Positions 9,006 to 18,560 are shown, counted from the stretch's first letter. The stretch: DNA of 50,270 nt from Bacteroidales bacterium (GCA_017650305.1 JAGCFD010000024.1:1-50270); one strand, 5' to 3'. The notes: generated from the sequence alone by a model not told the origin. Numbers and translations: made by a program.

Positions 9006-10997
9006 CTATTCGCCTTGGAGAATTGCGCGCAGCTCCTCCACAGAGAAACAGACCTTGCGGACGCGCGGGGCGCGCACATGCTTGCGCTTCGGGGACTTCG
9101 GCAAGATAGGGGGCTCCGCAAAGCGCTGACATATTCCATAGCCTGCCATCACACAATACTGAAGAAGCGTCTTCCCGGTCGGATCTTCAATCTCCAGACT
9201 GCTTTGGACATTACTCCGAAAATCCTCCATACTATTCATAAAGAAATAGTCGGCCAGGTCGGCACGAATAGTATAATAGTATATCAGCTGATCCTGGCTA
9301 ATGCTCAACGAGTCAATTCTTCCGAAGTTGGGAAGCTCCATCGGACAGTAGCGGTTATTCGACCTCACTATCATGGACAAGGCGTTACGGCTTTCGAATA
9401 ACGAATCGCTCTCGGTAGTTAGCAATGAGCGAACCTCTTGGGGAGTGAAGGTAAACTGGAGAGAGTCCTGGGTGGGGGCATTTAGAATATGGAGACAGAT
9501 TCCCAGGCCGAGTTGGACGATATATTGGCCGAACTCATTCCGACTTTCTGCTCGCAACGCGAATTCCATCAATTTGCGCAAGTCGGCTGTATCCAAAAAG
9601 TCCAGCACTTCTTCCTTCCTCTCGTAATAGAGATGCACTGCCTCTCCATCATATTCAACCTTGGTCATCATCACATTGCCAGCAGGTATCGGGCACTGCT
9701 CATTGGTCATCTCCAGGACACGTTTGAACTCCTCCATTTCCAGCTTAGCCAAGGCCTCCGCCTGAAGATCCTCATGGGAATAAAACGCCTTGGGCTCCGC
9801 ATTTTGCAACTCGTCCACGCTCATCAGGATCTCAGAATAACGATGGCTTTTATTTTCCACGAACACCAAACGCACCCCTTTCAACAGTTCATAACAATGG
9901 TCCAGCGTATAGACCTTATCGCCTTGAACCGCAGGTGTGAACTCTGTCATCAATAGATAAGCCCAATGCGAAAGCAGGAGATCTTTGAGCGCCGTGACAT
10001 CCCGCTGTTCCATCACCGCATCATCTTCATAGGTAAGAACAAGCTGAAGGATATCATCCTCATAATCGAATTCCACATTCATCAACTCTTCGTTACGAGC
10101 AAGCATTTCTTCCCGTGAGATCTCTAAATCCTTGCGGGCGAACTCTTTCAGATAGGCTCGCATCTCATCATCGGAAGCCTCCTGCAGCTGTTCTGACTGC
10201 GCCATTAATTGCTTCAATTGCTCGTTGGGATAATCCAGCTTGAAAGAGCGAGTGTGGTTCGCATCCCAATACAAGAATCGCAATCCGTAACCAGCATAGA
10301 ACAAAGCACTTGTGAATGAAGGATTGGTGAGAAGCACATTGGTGATGTGCTTATCCGTTTCCTCAAACCCGGGAAGCACTTCCTTATCCCAAGAGAGCGG
10401 AGCTCTCAACGAATAGAAATAGGTCACCCAGGAGTCTACCAACATGATCGTATCCGTAGAAAAGGCCTCGTCTTCGGGTTCAAGATCCTGATTCTCCATA
10501 TAGATCTGTCTGGCCACCAGATAGCGAGCCATCCACTGGTCGGAATTCTTATATTCGGGCTTTTCGCTGTCTTTCAGAAACTGCCGGACCTCCTCCGCCG
10601 AGTAGCGCAAGGTAATGACACTATCGTTTTCCATCAAGCGAAGCACATAGACGAGACCACCTTTCACATCCTGTTTTAAGGGGACATAGAATGCACCGAA
10701 TGGTTCCAGCCACTCTTGATATCGAAGTCTGTCCGCAAAAAGCTGTCTCAGGGTCAAGCTATCAAATCCCGCGAGATCACTCTCCGCTATCGTGGCATAG
10801 AAACAGAGGGAGCCTTCCTTGAAACGGAAATCAGTAATGATGCAGTCTTCCATTTGAATGGGACATACAGCATCCGCCGTTTGGTTGATTCGCTGGGCAT
10901 ATTGCGAGGCGGTAGGCTGCGCCTGCACCTTCATACACAGCAAACACACCAACACACACACGAGCCAGCCACACCACGAAATTTGTTGTTCAGACAT
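9006..10997 (-). CDS. secreted protein made of about five divergent repeats (663 aa)
   Basis: The start at 10997 gives MSEQQISWCGWLVCVLV with an A-Q-A-Q cleavage site, a Sec signal peptide; an in-frame start 10 codons upstream would spoil it. The mature chain is about five divergent copies of a 110-125-residue unit (roughly residues 30-140, 150-270, 285-405, 425-535 and 545-662). Units share a start near NxxxxCPI/CPM followed by beta strands, a central helix, a GYG or GLG turn (YAGYGLRFLYW, QLGLGICLHIL, MAGYGICQRF), and an end of the form S-x-E-E-h-x-x-h-L (SAEEVRQFL, TPQEVRSLL, SVEELRAIL). I know no named domain with this pattern. A periplasmic or surface location is inferred. A KRKHVRAPRVRK stretch precedes the last strand. 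Confidence 0.72.
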   Translation of the reverse strand: MSEQQISWCGWLVCVLVCLLCMKVQAQPTASQYAQRINQTADAVCPIQMEDCIITDFRFKEGSLCFYATIAESDLAGFDSLTLRQLFADRLRYQEWLEPFGAFYVPLKQDVKGGLVYVLRLMENDSVITLRYSAEEVRQFLKDSEKPEYKNSDQWMARYLVARQIYMENQDLEPEDEAFSTDTIMLVDSWVTYFYSLRAPLSWDKEVLPGFEETDKHITNVLLTNPSFTSALFYAGYGLRFLYWDANHTRSFKLDYPNEQLKQLMAQSEQLQEASDDEMRAYLKEFARKDLEISREEMLARNEELMNVEFDYEDDILQLVLTYEDDAVMEQRDVTALKDLLLSHWAYLLMTEFTPAVQGDKVYTLDHCYELLKGVRLVFVENKSHRYSEILMSVDELQNAEPKAFYSHEDLQAEALAKLEMEEFKRVLEMTNEQCPIPAGNVMMTKVEYDGEAVHLYYERKEEVLDFLDTADLRKLMEFALRAESRNEFGQYIVQLGLGICLHILNAPTQDSLQFTFTPQEVRSLLTTESDSLFESRNALSMIVRSNNRYCPMELPNFGRIDSLSISQDQLIYYYTIRADLADYFFMNSMEDFRSNVQSSLEIEDPTGKTLLQYCVMAGYGICQRFAEPPILPKSPKRKHVRAPRVRKVCFSVEELRAILQGE

Positions 10998-11003
10998 AAA
11001 AAA

Positions 11004-11070
11004 GTTATCAGTTATCAGTTTTGTCAAAGTTCAAAGTCAAAGTCTCAAAAATAGCCAATGGCCAACAGCC
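11004..11070 (+). repeat. composite intergenic repeat block
   Basis: Three simple motifs follow one another between two minus-strand genes: a GTTATCA tandem (11004-11017), a GTCAAAGTTCAAAGTC block (11023-11044) and GCCAATGGCCAACAGCC (near 11054-11070). The second and third motifs recur in other gaps of the window (29164-29202, 26475-26510, 47017-47040). No coding potential or terminator is seen. Confidence 0.6.
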
Positions 11071-11074
11071 GAAG

Positions 11075-12721
11075 CTAAAGATTCACATTCTGGTCCTTCG
11101 GGTACTTCACGCTATAGGAGACGCTGAAGGTGCGGGTTTCGCCGGCCTTGAGCTCCACATCCCAGGTCAGGACGCCAATGCCCTCCTTGTTATAGGTAGC
11201 GGCGGGAGTCACATCGCCCAGCTTGACCTCGATGTCCTTGTTGTTGGAGATCGGATATTGCTCCTTGAGGGTCAGCTTCACAGGCTTGGTCTGGTTGTTT
11301 TTGACCGTGATCTGGTACGCCTGGGTGACGGTAGTGGTGTTCCCCACATGTTTGGTGCTGCAGTAGTTGCTCATCTTCTCCCGTTTGACGGAGATGCGCG
11401 GGTCGGTGGTCAGCGTCAGCGAGATGTGTTCATCGGTCACATTGGGGCGCAGGAAAGTCTTGCCCACGAAAGTGTTCTCGAAGGTCACGGTAGCGTAGCC
11501 CGGCAACAAGTTGTATTGTTCATAGTCGGACAGGTCGGCGATGAGGTAGGTCTCGTCAGACAGCTTCGGGGCACAGTAGTATTTGTAGTCGGCCTTGATG
11601 TCGTAGCTCTTCAGGTCGATGAGCTGCTCTTTGCCGTTGCCGGGGATGTCGTAGGGCACCGAGATATTGTAGTTGACGGCCACCTCCTGCATATCCACGT
11701 CCACGTAGTCGTCCATCACCAGCGGCGCGGTGGGCGTCCTGACAGAGGAGCTTTCGCCCTCCTTGACAGAAACACCTTCCAGTGAAGCGGTAGCGTATGT
11801 GACACTATTGCTTCTGGCTTGCACCCCATCCACAATGTAGGATTTGCCCTGACGATGAGGATTGTAAAAGCTGAGGAACCACGTCTTGAACACGGGGGCC
11901 TCCTTCGTGCGGTTGGGCGTGGCGTTGGAGAGTGTCAGTTTCACGTTGTTCCAGTCGATGCCCGTCACCTGCGTCACCTGGGCTTTGGACTTCAGCACCA
12001 CGGGTTTGTCCATGGAGGCGATGTTGATGTCGTAGCAGGGCACCCAGCCAGCCATAACGGTAAAATAGGTGATGGTGAACACCGTGTTGACAGTCTGCGG
12101 CACGCTCACGGTGAGGCGCAACACACCGGTGCGCTGCTTGTCTTTGGACTGATCCTGGGAGATCTGCCGCTGGAGACGCTTCACCGTCTCGTCAAGCTTG
12201 GCGATTTTGAGGTTATCCTGGTCGATGCTATGCTGCAGCGGGGCAGCCTTCGACTTATAGAGCTCCATGTTGGCGTTGATGTCGGCCACGGAAACGGTGC
12301 CATCCTTCTGACTCATATTGTTGAGGGTGCCGTCGGTCAGCATCTTGAGCAGATGGGTGTGGACGGTCAACTCGTCCTTGGCCTCTTGCAGCTGGCGTTT
12401 GTAGGTGTCCAAGGAGTCTTGCAACTTCTTGATGCGAGCGCTCTCATCCTTGGGGGTGATATAATCGTTGGAGAACTCCGAGGCGGAGATGAGCACGCCG
12501 TTGGCGGAGACCTTCAGGCTGGCAATCTCGATGTCAGGGCTCAGCCCATTGATCATCACATCATAGCTTCCGCTCTTCAGGGAAGCGGTGGCAGTGTGGG
12601 TCAAGGCAGCGCCTTGCAGATAAACGGTGGCGTGGTCAATCTTGGCGGTAAACTCATTCTGGGCAGACAAAGAGAACACTGCCCATAACATCAAAAAACT
12701 AAAGATGATGGTTCTTTTCAT
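11075..12721 (-). CDS. MuiA-like (mucoidy inhibitor A) family exported protein, DUF4139
   Basis: 548 residues with signal peptide MKRTIIFSFLMLWAVFSLSA. The order matches the MuiA/DUF4140-DUF4139 family: an N-terminal beta domain (KIDHATVYLQGAALTH), a coiled coil at about 95-215 (KKLQDSLDTYKRQLQEAKDEL and on), then the long beta-rich DUF4139 region with the conserved YFTVMAGWVPCYDI segment and WNNVKLTLSNATPN. The family is widespread but biochemically unassigned; the name comes from a mucoidy phenotype, and an envelope role is inferred. It lies 76 nt after the nitroreductase fusion gene. I see no TAnnTTTG box in that gap, so co-transcription is possible. Confidence 0.85.
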   Translation of the reverse strand: MKRTIIFSFLMLWAVFSLSAQNEFTAKIDHATVYLQGAALTHTATASLKSGSYDVMINGLSPDIEIASLKVSANGVLISASEFSNDYITPKDESARIKKLQDSLDTYKRQLQEAKDELTVHTHLLKMLTDGTLNNMSQKDGTVSVADINANMELYKSKAAPLQHSIDQDNLKIAKLDETVKRLQRQISQDQSKDKQRTGVLRLTVSVPQTVNTVFTITYFTVMAGWVPCYDINIASMDKPVVLKSKAQVTQVTGIDWNNVKLTLSNATPNRTKEAPVFKTWFLSFYNPHRQGKSYIVDGVQARSNSVTYATASLEGVSVKEGESSSVRTPTAPLVMDDYVDVDMQEVAVNYNISVPYDIPGNGKEQLIDLKSYDIKADYKYYCAPKLSDETYLIADLSDYEQYNLLPGYATVTFENTFVGKTFLRPNVTDEHISLTLTTDPRISVKREKMSNYCSTKHVGNTTTVTQAYQITVKNNQTKPVKLTLKEQYPISNNKDIEVKLGDVTPAATYNKEGIGVLTWDVELKAGETRTFSVSYSVKYPKDQNVNL

Positions 12722-12796
12722 ATCGTTCTATTTTAATTATCAATAATATACGGAGAGAATAACGAGAAAACGGAGGGAATTATTACATCCTTCACT

Positions 12797-13969
12797 CTAT
12801 CTTCGTTTAGCACTTAAAATTCTTCCAATATATTGATGATGGATTCCAGCAGGGAAGTTTTCGTAGCGTTTTTGAGGAATCTCCCCGAAACCATCCTTGT
12901 CGAACTGGTCACGGTAGATGATTTCGCACTCATACACCTCCACAGCTTCCAGATAGTAGGGGGCACCGTGTTCAGTATAGGCCACATGCAGTCCCAACTC
13001 TTTTTCTTTGTTGACATCGCGGCCGCTGTGGGTGCCCATATACTCGAGCACATCTTTTCGACTCTCGTCAAACCTCATGACTGTGAAATATTGGTATTTC
13101 TCCATAAACTCATAGGTATAACGTGCCGGAGCCACATACACGGTAATCGTATTCACATTTGAACTCCACACATTGCCGAGGGCACCCCAACCGATGGTCA
13201 TCGCATTATGGTTTTTCTTGTCACCGCAAGCAAGCAGAAGACCTTTGCCTTTGAAGAAGGTAAAGGGGTTCTCATTGAACTCTTTGGCATAGTCGAAATC
13301 GGTGAAACCGCCTCTTGTCGATGCAGGAACCATATCTTTTGGACGGGCACCACCATAGGTGTTGTAGGAGATATTTTTAGGATCCCATTTGTCTTTGGGT
13401 TTATTTTCTTTATCTGGGTAACCGATAACGATTGTGTTAAGGGGCACGATATTGGCAGGTAGTTTCAGTATAGCGGAGACATCCTTGCAGCGTTTCGCGT
13501 CAGGATAAGTTCCCGTCCATACGGCGCCCAGACCGAGCGCATTGGCTGCCAAAAGGATGTTTTCGGTGGCTGCGGAACAGTCCTGAACCCAAAACTCGCG
13601 GGCCTCGCCTTCGAATGTTTTGTCCATGTTGCCGCAAACGACGATGGCAAGGGGCGCTTTTTCAAGCATGGATGCGTAAGGATTGGCTTTGGCCAAGGCA
13701 TTGAGCTGCTTGCGCTCTGTGACCACCACAAAATGCCAAGGCTGCTTGTTCGCCGCTGAGGGAGCCGCCATGCCCGCACGAAGCATCTGCTCCACCTTCT
13801 CGGGCTCCACCGGTTTGTCCAGATAACTACGCACCGAAACACGCGTGGAGATATTATCCAGCGCGATTCGTCCATAGCTGGGCGCGCGCTGTGCATCAAC
13901 CGGTGTAGTATTGACCATGGCCATCACACACGTTAATATGATCATACAGAATGATTTAACAGATTTCAT
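12797..13969 (-). CDS. exported nitroreductase / flavin-reductase-like fusion protein
   Basis: 390 residues from the ATG at 13969 (a TTG two codons earlier is less likely). A signal peptide (MKSVKSFCMIILTCVMAMVN ... VDAQ) precedes two flavoprotein domains. Residues about 35-190 are a nitroreductase fold with STRVSVRSYLDKPV, MAAPSAANKQPWHFVVV and the GLGAVWTGTYP segment. Residues about 225-390 resemble an FMN-binding split-barrel flavin reductase (NPFTFFKGKGLLLACGDKK, NAMTIGWGALGNVWSS, PARYTYEFME). Both domains normally bind FMN, so the fusion could pass electrons between two flavins outside the cytoplasm. Substrate unknown. How FMN would load outside the cytoplasm is unclear unless the signal acts as an anchor. 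Confidence 0.82.
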   Translation of the reverse strand: MKSVKSFCMIILTCVMAMVNTTPVDAQRAPSYGRIALDNISTRVSVRSYLDKPVEPEKVEQMLRAGMAAPSAANKQPWHFVVVTERKQLNALAKANPYASMLEKAPLAIVVCGNMDKTFEGEAREFWVQDCSAATENILLAANALGLGAVWTGTYPDAKRCKDVSAILKLPANIVPLNTIVIGYPDKENKPKDKWDPKNISYNTYGGARPKDMVPASTRGGFTDFDYAKEFNENPFTFFKGKGLLLACGDKKNHNAMTIGWGALGNVWSSNVNTITVYVAPARYTYEFMEKYQYFTVMRFDESRKDVLEYMGTHSGRDVNKEKELGLHVAYTEHGAPYYLEAVEVYECEIIYRDQFDKDGFGEIPQKRYENFPAGIHHQYIGRILSAKRR

Positions 13970-14010
13970 AATCAATAATGTTTAACAAAAAGTGGAAAGA
14001 AAGCATCTGT

Positions 14011-16155
14011 TTACTCCACAATTTTCAATTCTTGCATCAAATTCTGCGCATTAGCCATCTTGTCGATGATGAAGAGCAGATAGCGGACATCCATACAGAT
14101 GGTACGCTGCACATTTTGCTCAAAAGAGATGTCGCCACTCATAGCTTCCCAGTTTCCATCGAAGGCCAAACCGATGAGATTGCCCTCGCCATCAAGGACC
14201 GGACTGCCGGAGTTGCCACCCGTGATATCATTGGTAGTGATGAAGTTAACGACCAAGTCACCATTTTTGTCGGCGTAACGGCCATAATCGTGGTTTTCCC
14301 ACAGTTTGATAAGGTCTTTGGGCACGTCAAACTCCCAATCGCCGGGTTTGTATTTTTCCATCACGCCGTCCAAAGTCGTGATGTAGTCGTAGGTCACAGC
14401 GTTGGCAGGTTTGCAATCCTGCACGCTTCCGTAGGTGAGTCGCATCGTGAAGTTGGCATCCGGATAGAAGTTGCGTTCCTTTTGCATCTCCATCAGGCCT
14501 TGCATATAAAGACGATCGGCACGACTGCTGCTTACCTGTTCAGCCTGTTCTCCCAGATCCCAATAGGAATAGAGAATGTTGTACATCAAGGCGAAGATAG
14601 GATCTTTAGCCAATGACTTGGGATTTTCGAGCCAAGCATTCATCTTGTCTTGATCCACGAAGATGGACTTGGCAAAGGCCTTGTCAACGAAAGCCGTGAA
14701 GTTGCCATGGCTCTTGTCACCCACCTTTTTGATGATAGAAGGAAGTTGGTCAGCATTCACATCTTGATAGAAGAGGTTCAGCAAGGCAATGGTGACGTCT
14801 CGATCCAGGGCTTTGTTGTAGTCTTTGAAGAAGTTCTGAACAGATTTCTTCATGCCGTTGGCGCGTTCCTTGATAACATCTGGCGTGGCGGTTTTGTTCT
14901 CGATAATATTATTCAACTGTCTGAATCTCAAAGCAAAATAAACAGCCTCACTGCCAGTCAAACCAGCCTCGCGGTGATAAATCAAGGCTTTGGTGTACTT
15001 ATTCTGATGATTCCAATAGGCGTCAAACTCTTCAAAGATGCCGGCATATTTGTCTTTGCGGTCTTTGTCGGCATTCATCCAGTTGCGGAAGTCCTGTTCT
15101 TGGGCCAAACGTTTCTCGACCACTTTGTTGCGTTGCAGCTGTTTCACCTGACCGATATAGTATTTCCAGTAGTTGCTGACGCTGGCCTGTTTGGAGGCAT
15201 ATTGGATGAAGACAGCGGGGTCGGCGTCCATGTGTTTACGATACTGGTTGAGCTTGGTAGTGCGGCAATCCACGATAGCGGGACCTTCGAGGTCGATGAT
15301 GTTTTTGACGGCACCGGAGTAGGAATATCGATCGGTAGAGCCGGGGTAGCCCAGAATCATGGCATAATCGCCTGGTTGAACGCCCTTCAGAGATATTGGC
15401 AGGAAGTGTTTGGACTTCATCGGCACATTATCTTTGCTGTATTTGGCGGGGGAACCGTCGGGAGCGGTATAGACGCGGAAGATGCAGAAATCGCCTTTGT
15501 GGCGCGGCCAGGTCCAGTTGTCCGTATCGGCACCATATTTGCCAATGCCCCAAGGCGGACAAGCCACGAGGCGCACATCTCTATACTCATTGTAAACGAA
15601 CAGGATGTATTGGTTGCCATGATAGAAAGGGACGATCTCCACCGTCACATCCCGTTTCCCTTTGCGTTCTTCAGAGAGCCGTTTGCCATTCTTCTCAATC
15701 AGACTGGCGCGCTCCGTTTCCGACATATTGTCGGTAACACCTTTCAAGACAATCTCCGTGACATCTTCTATATAGTTCAGGAAGAGGACGGAAAGACCTT
15801 CATTGGGAAGTTCCTGGTCTTTGCTACGAGCCCAGAATCCTTCTTGCAAGTAGTCGTGCTCCACGGAGGAGTGTGCCTGCACTTGGGAAAGGCCGCAGTG
15901 GTGGTTCGTGAGCAGCAGTCCTTCGGGAGAGATCAGTTCACCCGTACAGCCGCCGCCGAACTGGACGATAGCATCCTTGAGGCTGGGTTGGTTGAAACTG
16001 AAAATCTGGTCGGCTGTCAATTTGCAACCAAGGCGTTGCATTTCAGCCAGATTCTTGCCATTAATGGAATAGGGAAGCCACATGCCCTCATCTGCGCGGG
16101 CTCCCAAGACGAGCATCATCAAGGCGATGCACAAAAGATTGATTTTCTTTGCCAT
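14011..16155 (-). CDS. dpp7: S46 family dipeptidyl-peptidase, DPP7 type
   Basis: 714 residues from MAKKINLLCIALMMLVLGARA, a signal peptide; the longer in-frame start has an implausible N-terminus. The chymotrypsin-like S46 serine peptidase removes dipeptides from peptide N-termini in the periplasm. The catalytic His lies in TNHHCG (85-86) and the catalytic Ser is S649 in GGNSGSP. In characterised S46 enzymes a Gly in the FDGNWE segment goes with DPP7 (hydrophobic P1) and an Arg with DPP11 (Asp/Glu P1). Here it is Gly (G667), so DPP7-like specificity is expected. The length matches the family. It suggests growth on peptides, together with the C69 dipeptidase and the peptide-type ABC ATPase in this window. 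Confidence 0.93.
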   Translation of the reverse strand: MAKKINLLCIALMMLVLGARADEGMWLPYSINGKNLAEMQRLGCKLTADQIFSFNQPSLKDAIVQFGGGCTGELISPEGLLLTNHHCGLSQVQAHSSVEHDYLQEGFWARSKDQELPNEGLSVLFLNYIEDVTEIVLKGVTDNMSETERASLIEKNGKRLSEERKGKRDVTVEIVPFYHGNQYILFVYNEYRDVRLVACPPWGIGKYGADTDNWTWPRHKGDFCIFRVYTAPDGSPAKYSKDNVPMKSKHFLPISLKGVQPGDYAMILGYPGSTDRYSYSGAVKNIIDLEGPAIVDCRTTKLNQYRKHMDADPAVFIQYASKQASVSNYWKYYIGQVKQLQRNKVVEKRLAQEQDFRNWMNADKDRKDKYAGIFEEFDAYWNHQNKYTKALIYHREAGLTGSEAVYFALRFRQLNNIIENKTATPDVIKERANGMKKSVQNFFKDYNKALDRDVTIALLNLFYQDVNADQLPSIIKKVGDKSHGNFTAFVDKAFAKSIFVDQDKMNAWLENPKSLAKDPIFALMYNILYSYWDLGEQAEQVSSSRADRLYMQGLMEMQKERNFYPDANFTMRLTYGSVQDCKPANAVTYDYITTLDGVMEKYKPGDWEFDVPKDLIKLWENHDYGRYADKNGDLVVNFITTNDITGGNSGSPVLDGEGNLIGLAFDGNWEAMSGDISFEQNVQRTICMDVRYLLFIIDKMANAQNLMQELKIVE

Positions 16156-16216
16156 ATAGATATAGTTTTTTACATTATGATCATAAAGACTCATTGACAA
16201 GCATCCATATTGCCGG

Positions 16217-18502
16217 TCAGTGAGGTTCTATCCTCATCAGGTATTCGTCAATGCTTTGGGCGGCGCTCTTGCCTGCGCCCATAGCGAGGATGACTGTGGC
16301 GGCGCCCGTGACGATGTCGCCGCCGGCGAAGATGCCACGACGAGAGGTCTGGCCTCCCTCATCGGCATTCACACAGCCATGACGGTTCGTTTCAAGACCA
16401 TCGGTGGTGGAGACGATGAGCGGATTAGGCGAGGTGCCGACCGCGATGATGACCATGTCCACATCGATAGTGAAGTCGGAACCGGGGATGGGTATGGGTC
16501 TGCGACGACCGGAGGCGTCGGGCTCGCCCAGTTCCATGCGGGTGCAGACGATGCCCTTGACCCAGCCTTTCTCATCGCTGAGTATCTCTTTAGGATTGCA
16601 GAGCAGGTTCATGACCACCCCCTCTTCTTTTGCGTGGTGCACCTCCTCGGCGCGGGCGGGAAGCTCGGCTTCGGAACGACGATAGACGATATGCACCTCT
16701 GCCCCGAGGCGGATAGCGGTGCGTGCGGCATCCATGGCCACGTTGCCACCGCCGACCACTGCCACGCGCTTACCCACATAGTTGGGTGTCTCATGCTCCT
16801 TCTTGTAGGAGAACAAGAGGTTGTTACGCGTCAAGAATTCATTGGCAGATACCACTCCGCAGAGATTCTCACCTTCGATATTCAAGAAGTTGGGGAAGCC
16901 GGCGCCAGTCCCCAAGAAGATAGCATCGAAGCCCCACTTGTTGAGGATGTCATCCACCGTGACGGTGCGCCCAACCACGATGTCGCTCTCGAACTGCACC
17001 CCCATACGACGGAGGTTGTCAATCTCGGATTTCACCACCGTGTCCTTGGGCAAACGGAATGAGGGGATACCATAGACGAGCACGCCGCCGAATTCGTGCA
17101 AGACCTCAAAGACGGTCACACCATAACCTTTGGCGCGGAGCTCTTTGGCGCAGGTCAGGCCTGCGGGACCACTACCGATAACGGCCACATTGAAGCCATT
17201 CTCGACAATCTCACTGTTGAAAGAGAGCTTGTGCTCTCGCATATAGTCGCCCACAAAGCGCTCGAGTTTGCCGATAGCGACAGGCTCGCCTTTGCGACCG
17301 AGGATGCACTGTCCCTCGCACTGTGTCTCCTGGGGGCAGACACGTCCGCAGACAGCAGGCAAGGCCGTGTCGGCACTGATGATGCGGGCGGCTTCTTCAA
17401 AGTTGCCTTCCGCCACCTTTTGGATGAATTCGGGAATATGGATGGACACCGGGCAGCCTGTAACACAGAGCGGTTTCTTGCAGTTAAGACAACGGCGGGC
17501 CTCCTCAACGGCCTCCTCGGCATTGTAGCCATAGCAGACCTCCTCAAAGTTGCGGCGGCGCTGCTCGGCAGGTTGCTCGCGAACAGGCACCCGACGCTTC
17601 GGCATCGGCGGCTCGTGGGTGATGCCACCGACATGACACACATGACCTTCTTCCTTCTCCTGCTGCTCCATCTGCTTCCGGGTCTCTATATGATCATACA
17701 TCACCTGACGGCGCATGCACTCGTCAAAGTCTATCTTGGAGGCGTCAAACTCGGGACCGTCCACACAGGTGAACTTGGTCTCGCCACCCACCGTCACACG
17801 ACAGGCGCCACACATGCCCGTGCCATCCACCATCAGGGAGTTGAGGCTGACAACACAGGGGATGCCCAGTTCCTGGCACTTTTTGGCAGTGAACTTCATC
17901 ATAATCATCGGACCAATGGCCGTGACCTCGTCGTAGTGCTTTCCCTCTTCTTTCACCAAACGTTGCAACAAGTCCGTAACGGTCCCTTTGAATCCTATAG
18001 AACCGTCATCCGTGGCGATATAGAGATTTTTGGATACAGGGCGCAGTTTCTCGAGATAGAACAGCAGGGATTCGGTACGGGCGCCGATAATCACATCACT
18101 GTCGAGACCATGGGCGTACATCCAGCGCACCAAAGGCAGGATGGGTGCTATACCCACACCGCCTGCGATGAAACAGTACCGCTGCTTGCGCAACAACTCC
18201 ATGGGGCGGTTCACGAAAGCCGAGGGCTGTCCCAACGGTCCGGCAACATCCAAAAAGGAATCCCCTACCGCAAAATTGCTGACCAACTTGCGCGTGGAGA
18301 ACCCTATCGTTTTGATAACCAACGAAATTGTTCCCCTCATCAGGTTAGAGTCACTGATAGTAAGCGGGATGCGTTCTGCTGTTGCATCAGATTTTACTAT
18401 GACAAACTGTCCGGGCAATGCGGCACGGGCAATGTGCGGGGCTTCCACCACTATAAGGTGCGTGTCTTGACCCAATTCCTCTTTTTTCGTGATTCTATAC
18501 AT
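16217..18502 (-). CDS. fused FNR-type and GltD-type flavoprotein (NfnAB/sulfide dehydrogenase-like)
   Basis: 761 residues with two modules. Residues 1-280 are a ferredoxin-NADP-reductase-type module (RIPLTISD, GGVGIAPILPLVRW) ending in a [2Fe-2S] site with C231, C234 and C246 (CGACRVTVGGETKFTC). From about 330 a GltD-like module carries two [4Fe-4S] sets (CLNCKKPLCVTGCP at 338-350, CGRVCPQETQCEGQC at 385-399), an FAD GSGPAG at 443-448 and an NADPH motif VVGGGNVAMDAART. Separate NfnA and NfnB subunits in other anaerobes bifurcate electrons between NADH, ferredoxin and NADPH. The fused form is common in Bacteroidota and often mis-named as DHODH B subunit/glutamate synthase. Nfn-like function is inferred. 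Confidence 0.88.
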   Translation of the reverse strand: MYRITKKEELGQDTHLIVVEAPHIARAALPGQFVIVKSDATAERIPLTISDSNLMRGTISLVIKTIGFSTRKLVSNFAVGDSFLDVAGPLGQPSAFVNRPMELLRKQRYCFIAGGVGIAPILPLVRWMYAHGLDSDVIIGARTESLLFYLEKLRPVSKNLYIATDDGSIGFKGTVTDLLQRLVKEEGKHYDEVTAIGPMIMMKFTAKKCQELGIPCVVSLNSLMVDGTGMCGACRVTVGGETKFTCVDGPEFDASKIDFDECMRRQVMYDHIETRKQMEQQEKEEGHVCHVGGITHEPPMPKRRVPVREQPAEQRRRNFEEVCYGYNAEEAVEEARRCLNCKKPLCVTGCPVSIHIPEFIQKVAEGNFEEAARIISADTALPAVCGRVCPQETQCEGQCILGRKGEPVAIGKLERFVGDYMREHKLSFNSEIVENGFNVAVIGSGPAGLTCAKELRAKGYGVTVFEVLHEFGGVLVYGIPSFRLPKDTVVKSEIDNLRRMGVQFESDIVVGRTVTVDDILNKWGFDAIFLGTGAGFPNFLNIEGENLCGVVSANEFLTRNNLLFSYKKEHETPNYVGKRVAVVGGGNVAMDAARTAIRLGAEVHIVYRRSEAELPARAEEVHHAKEEGVVMNLLCNPKEILSDEKGWVKGIVCTRMELGEPDASGRRRPIPIPGSDFTIDVDMVIIAVGTSPNPLIVSTTDGLETNRHGCVNADEGGQTSRRGIFAGGDIVTGAATVILAMGAGKSAAQSIDEYLMRIEPH

Positions 18503-18552
18503 ATCTGTCTTGTTGCTGTTAAATATCTATATCGCTTTTAAAAAACAAGTTG

Positions 18553-18560
18553 CAAAAATA
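18553..18560 (-). promoter_or_regulatory. -7 box of the FNR/GltD fusion gene
   Basis: The minus strand reads TATTTTTG followed by CAAC, 50 nt before the ATG at 18502 and just after the tetR stop at 18589. Confidence 0.6.

Noticed and set aside
14650-16197. 515-codon plus-strand open frame
   Set aside because: Exactly antisense to the S46 peptidase gene, without a signal, motif or promoter; it follows from the codon bias of the real gene.
17096-18541. 481-codon plus-strand open frame
   Set aside because: Antisense to the FNR/GltD fusion; His/Leu/Gly-rich shadow with no recognisable domain.
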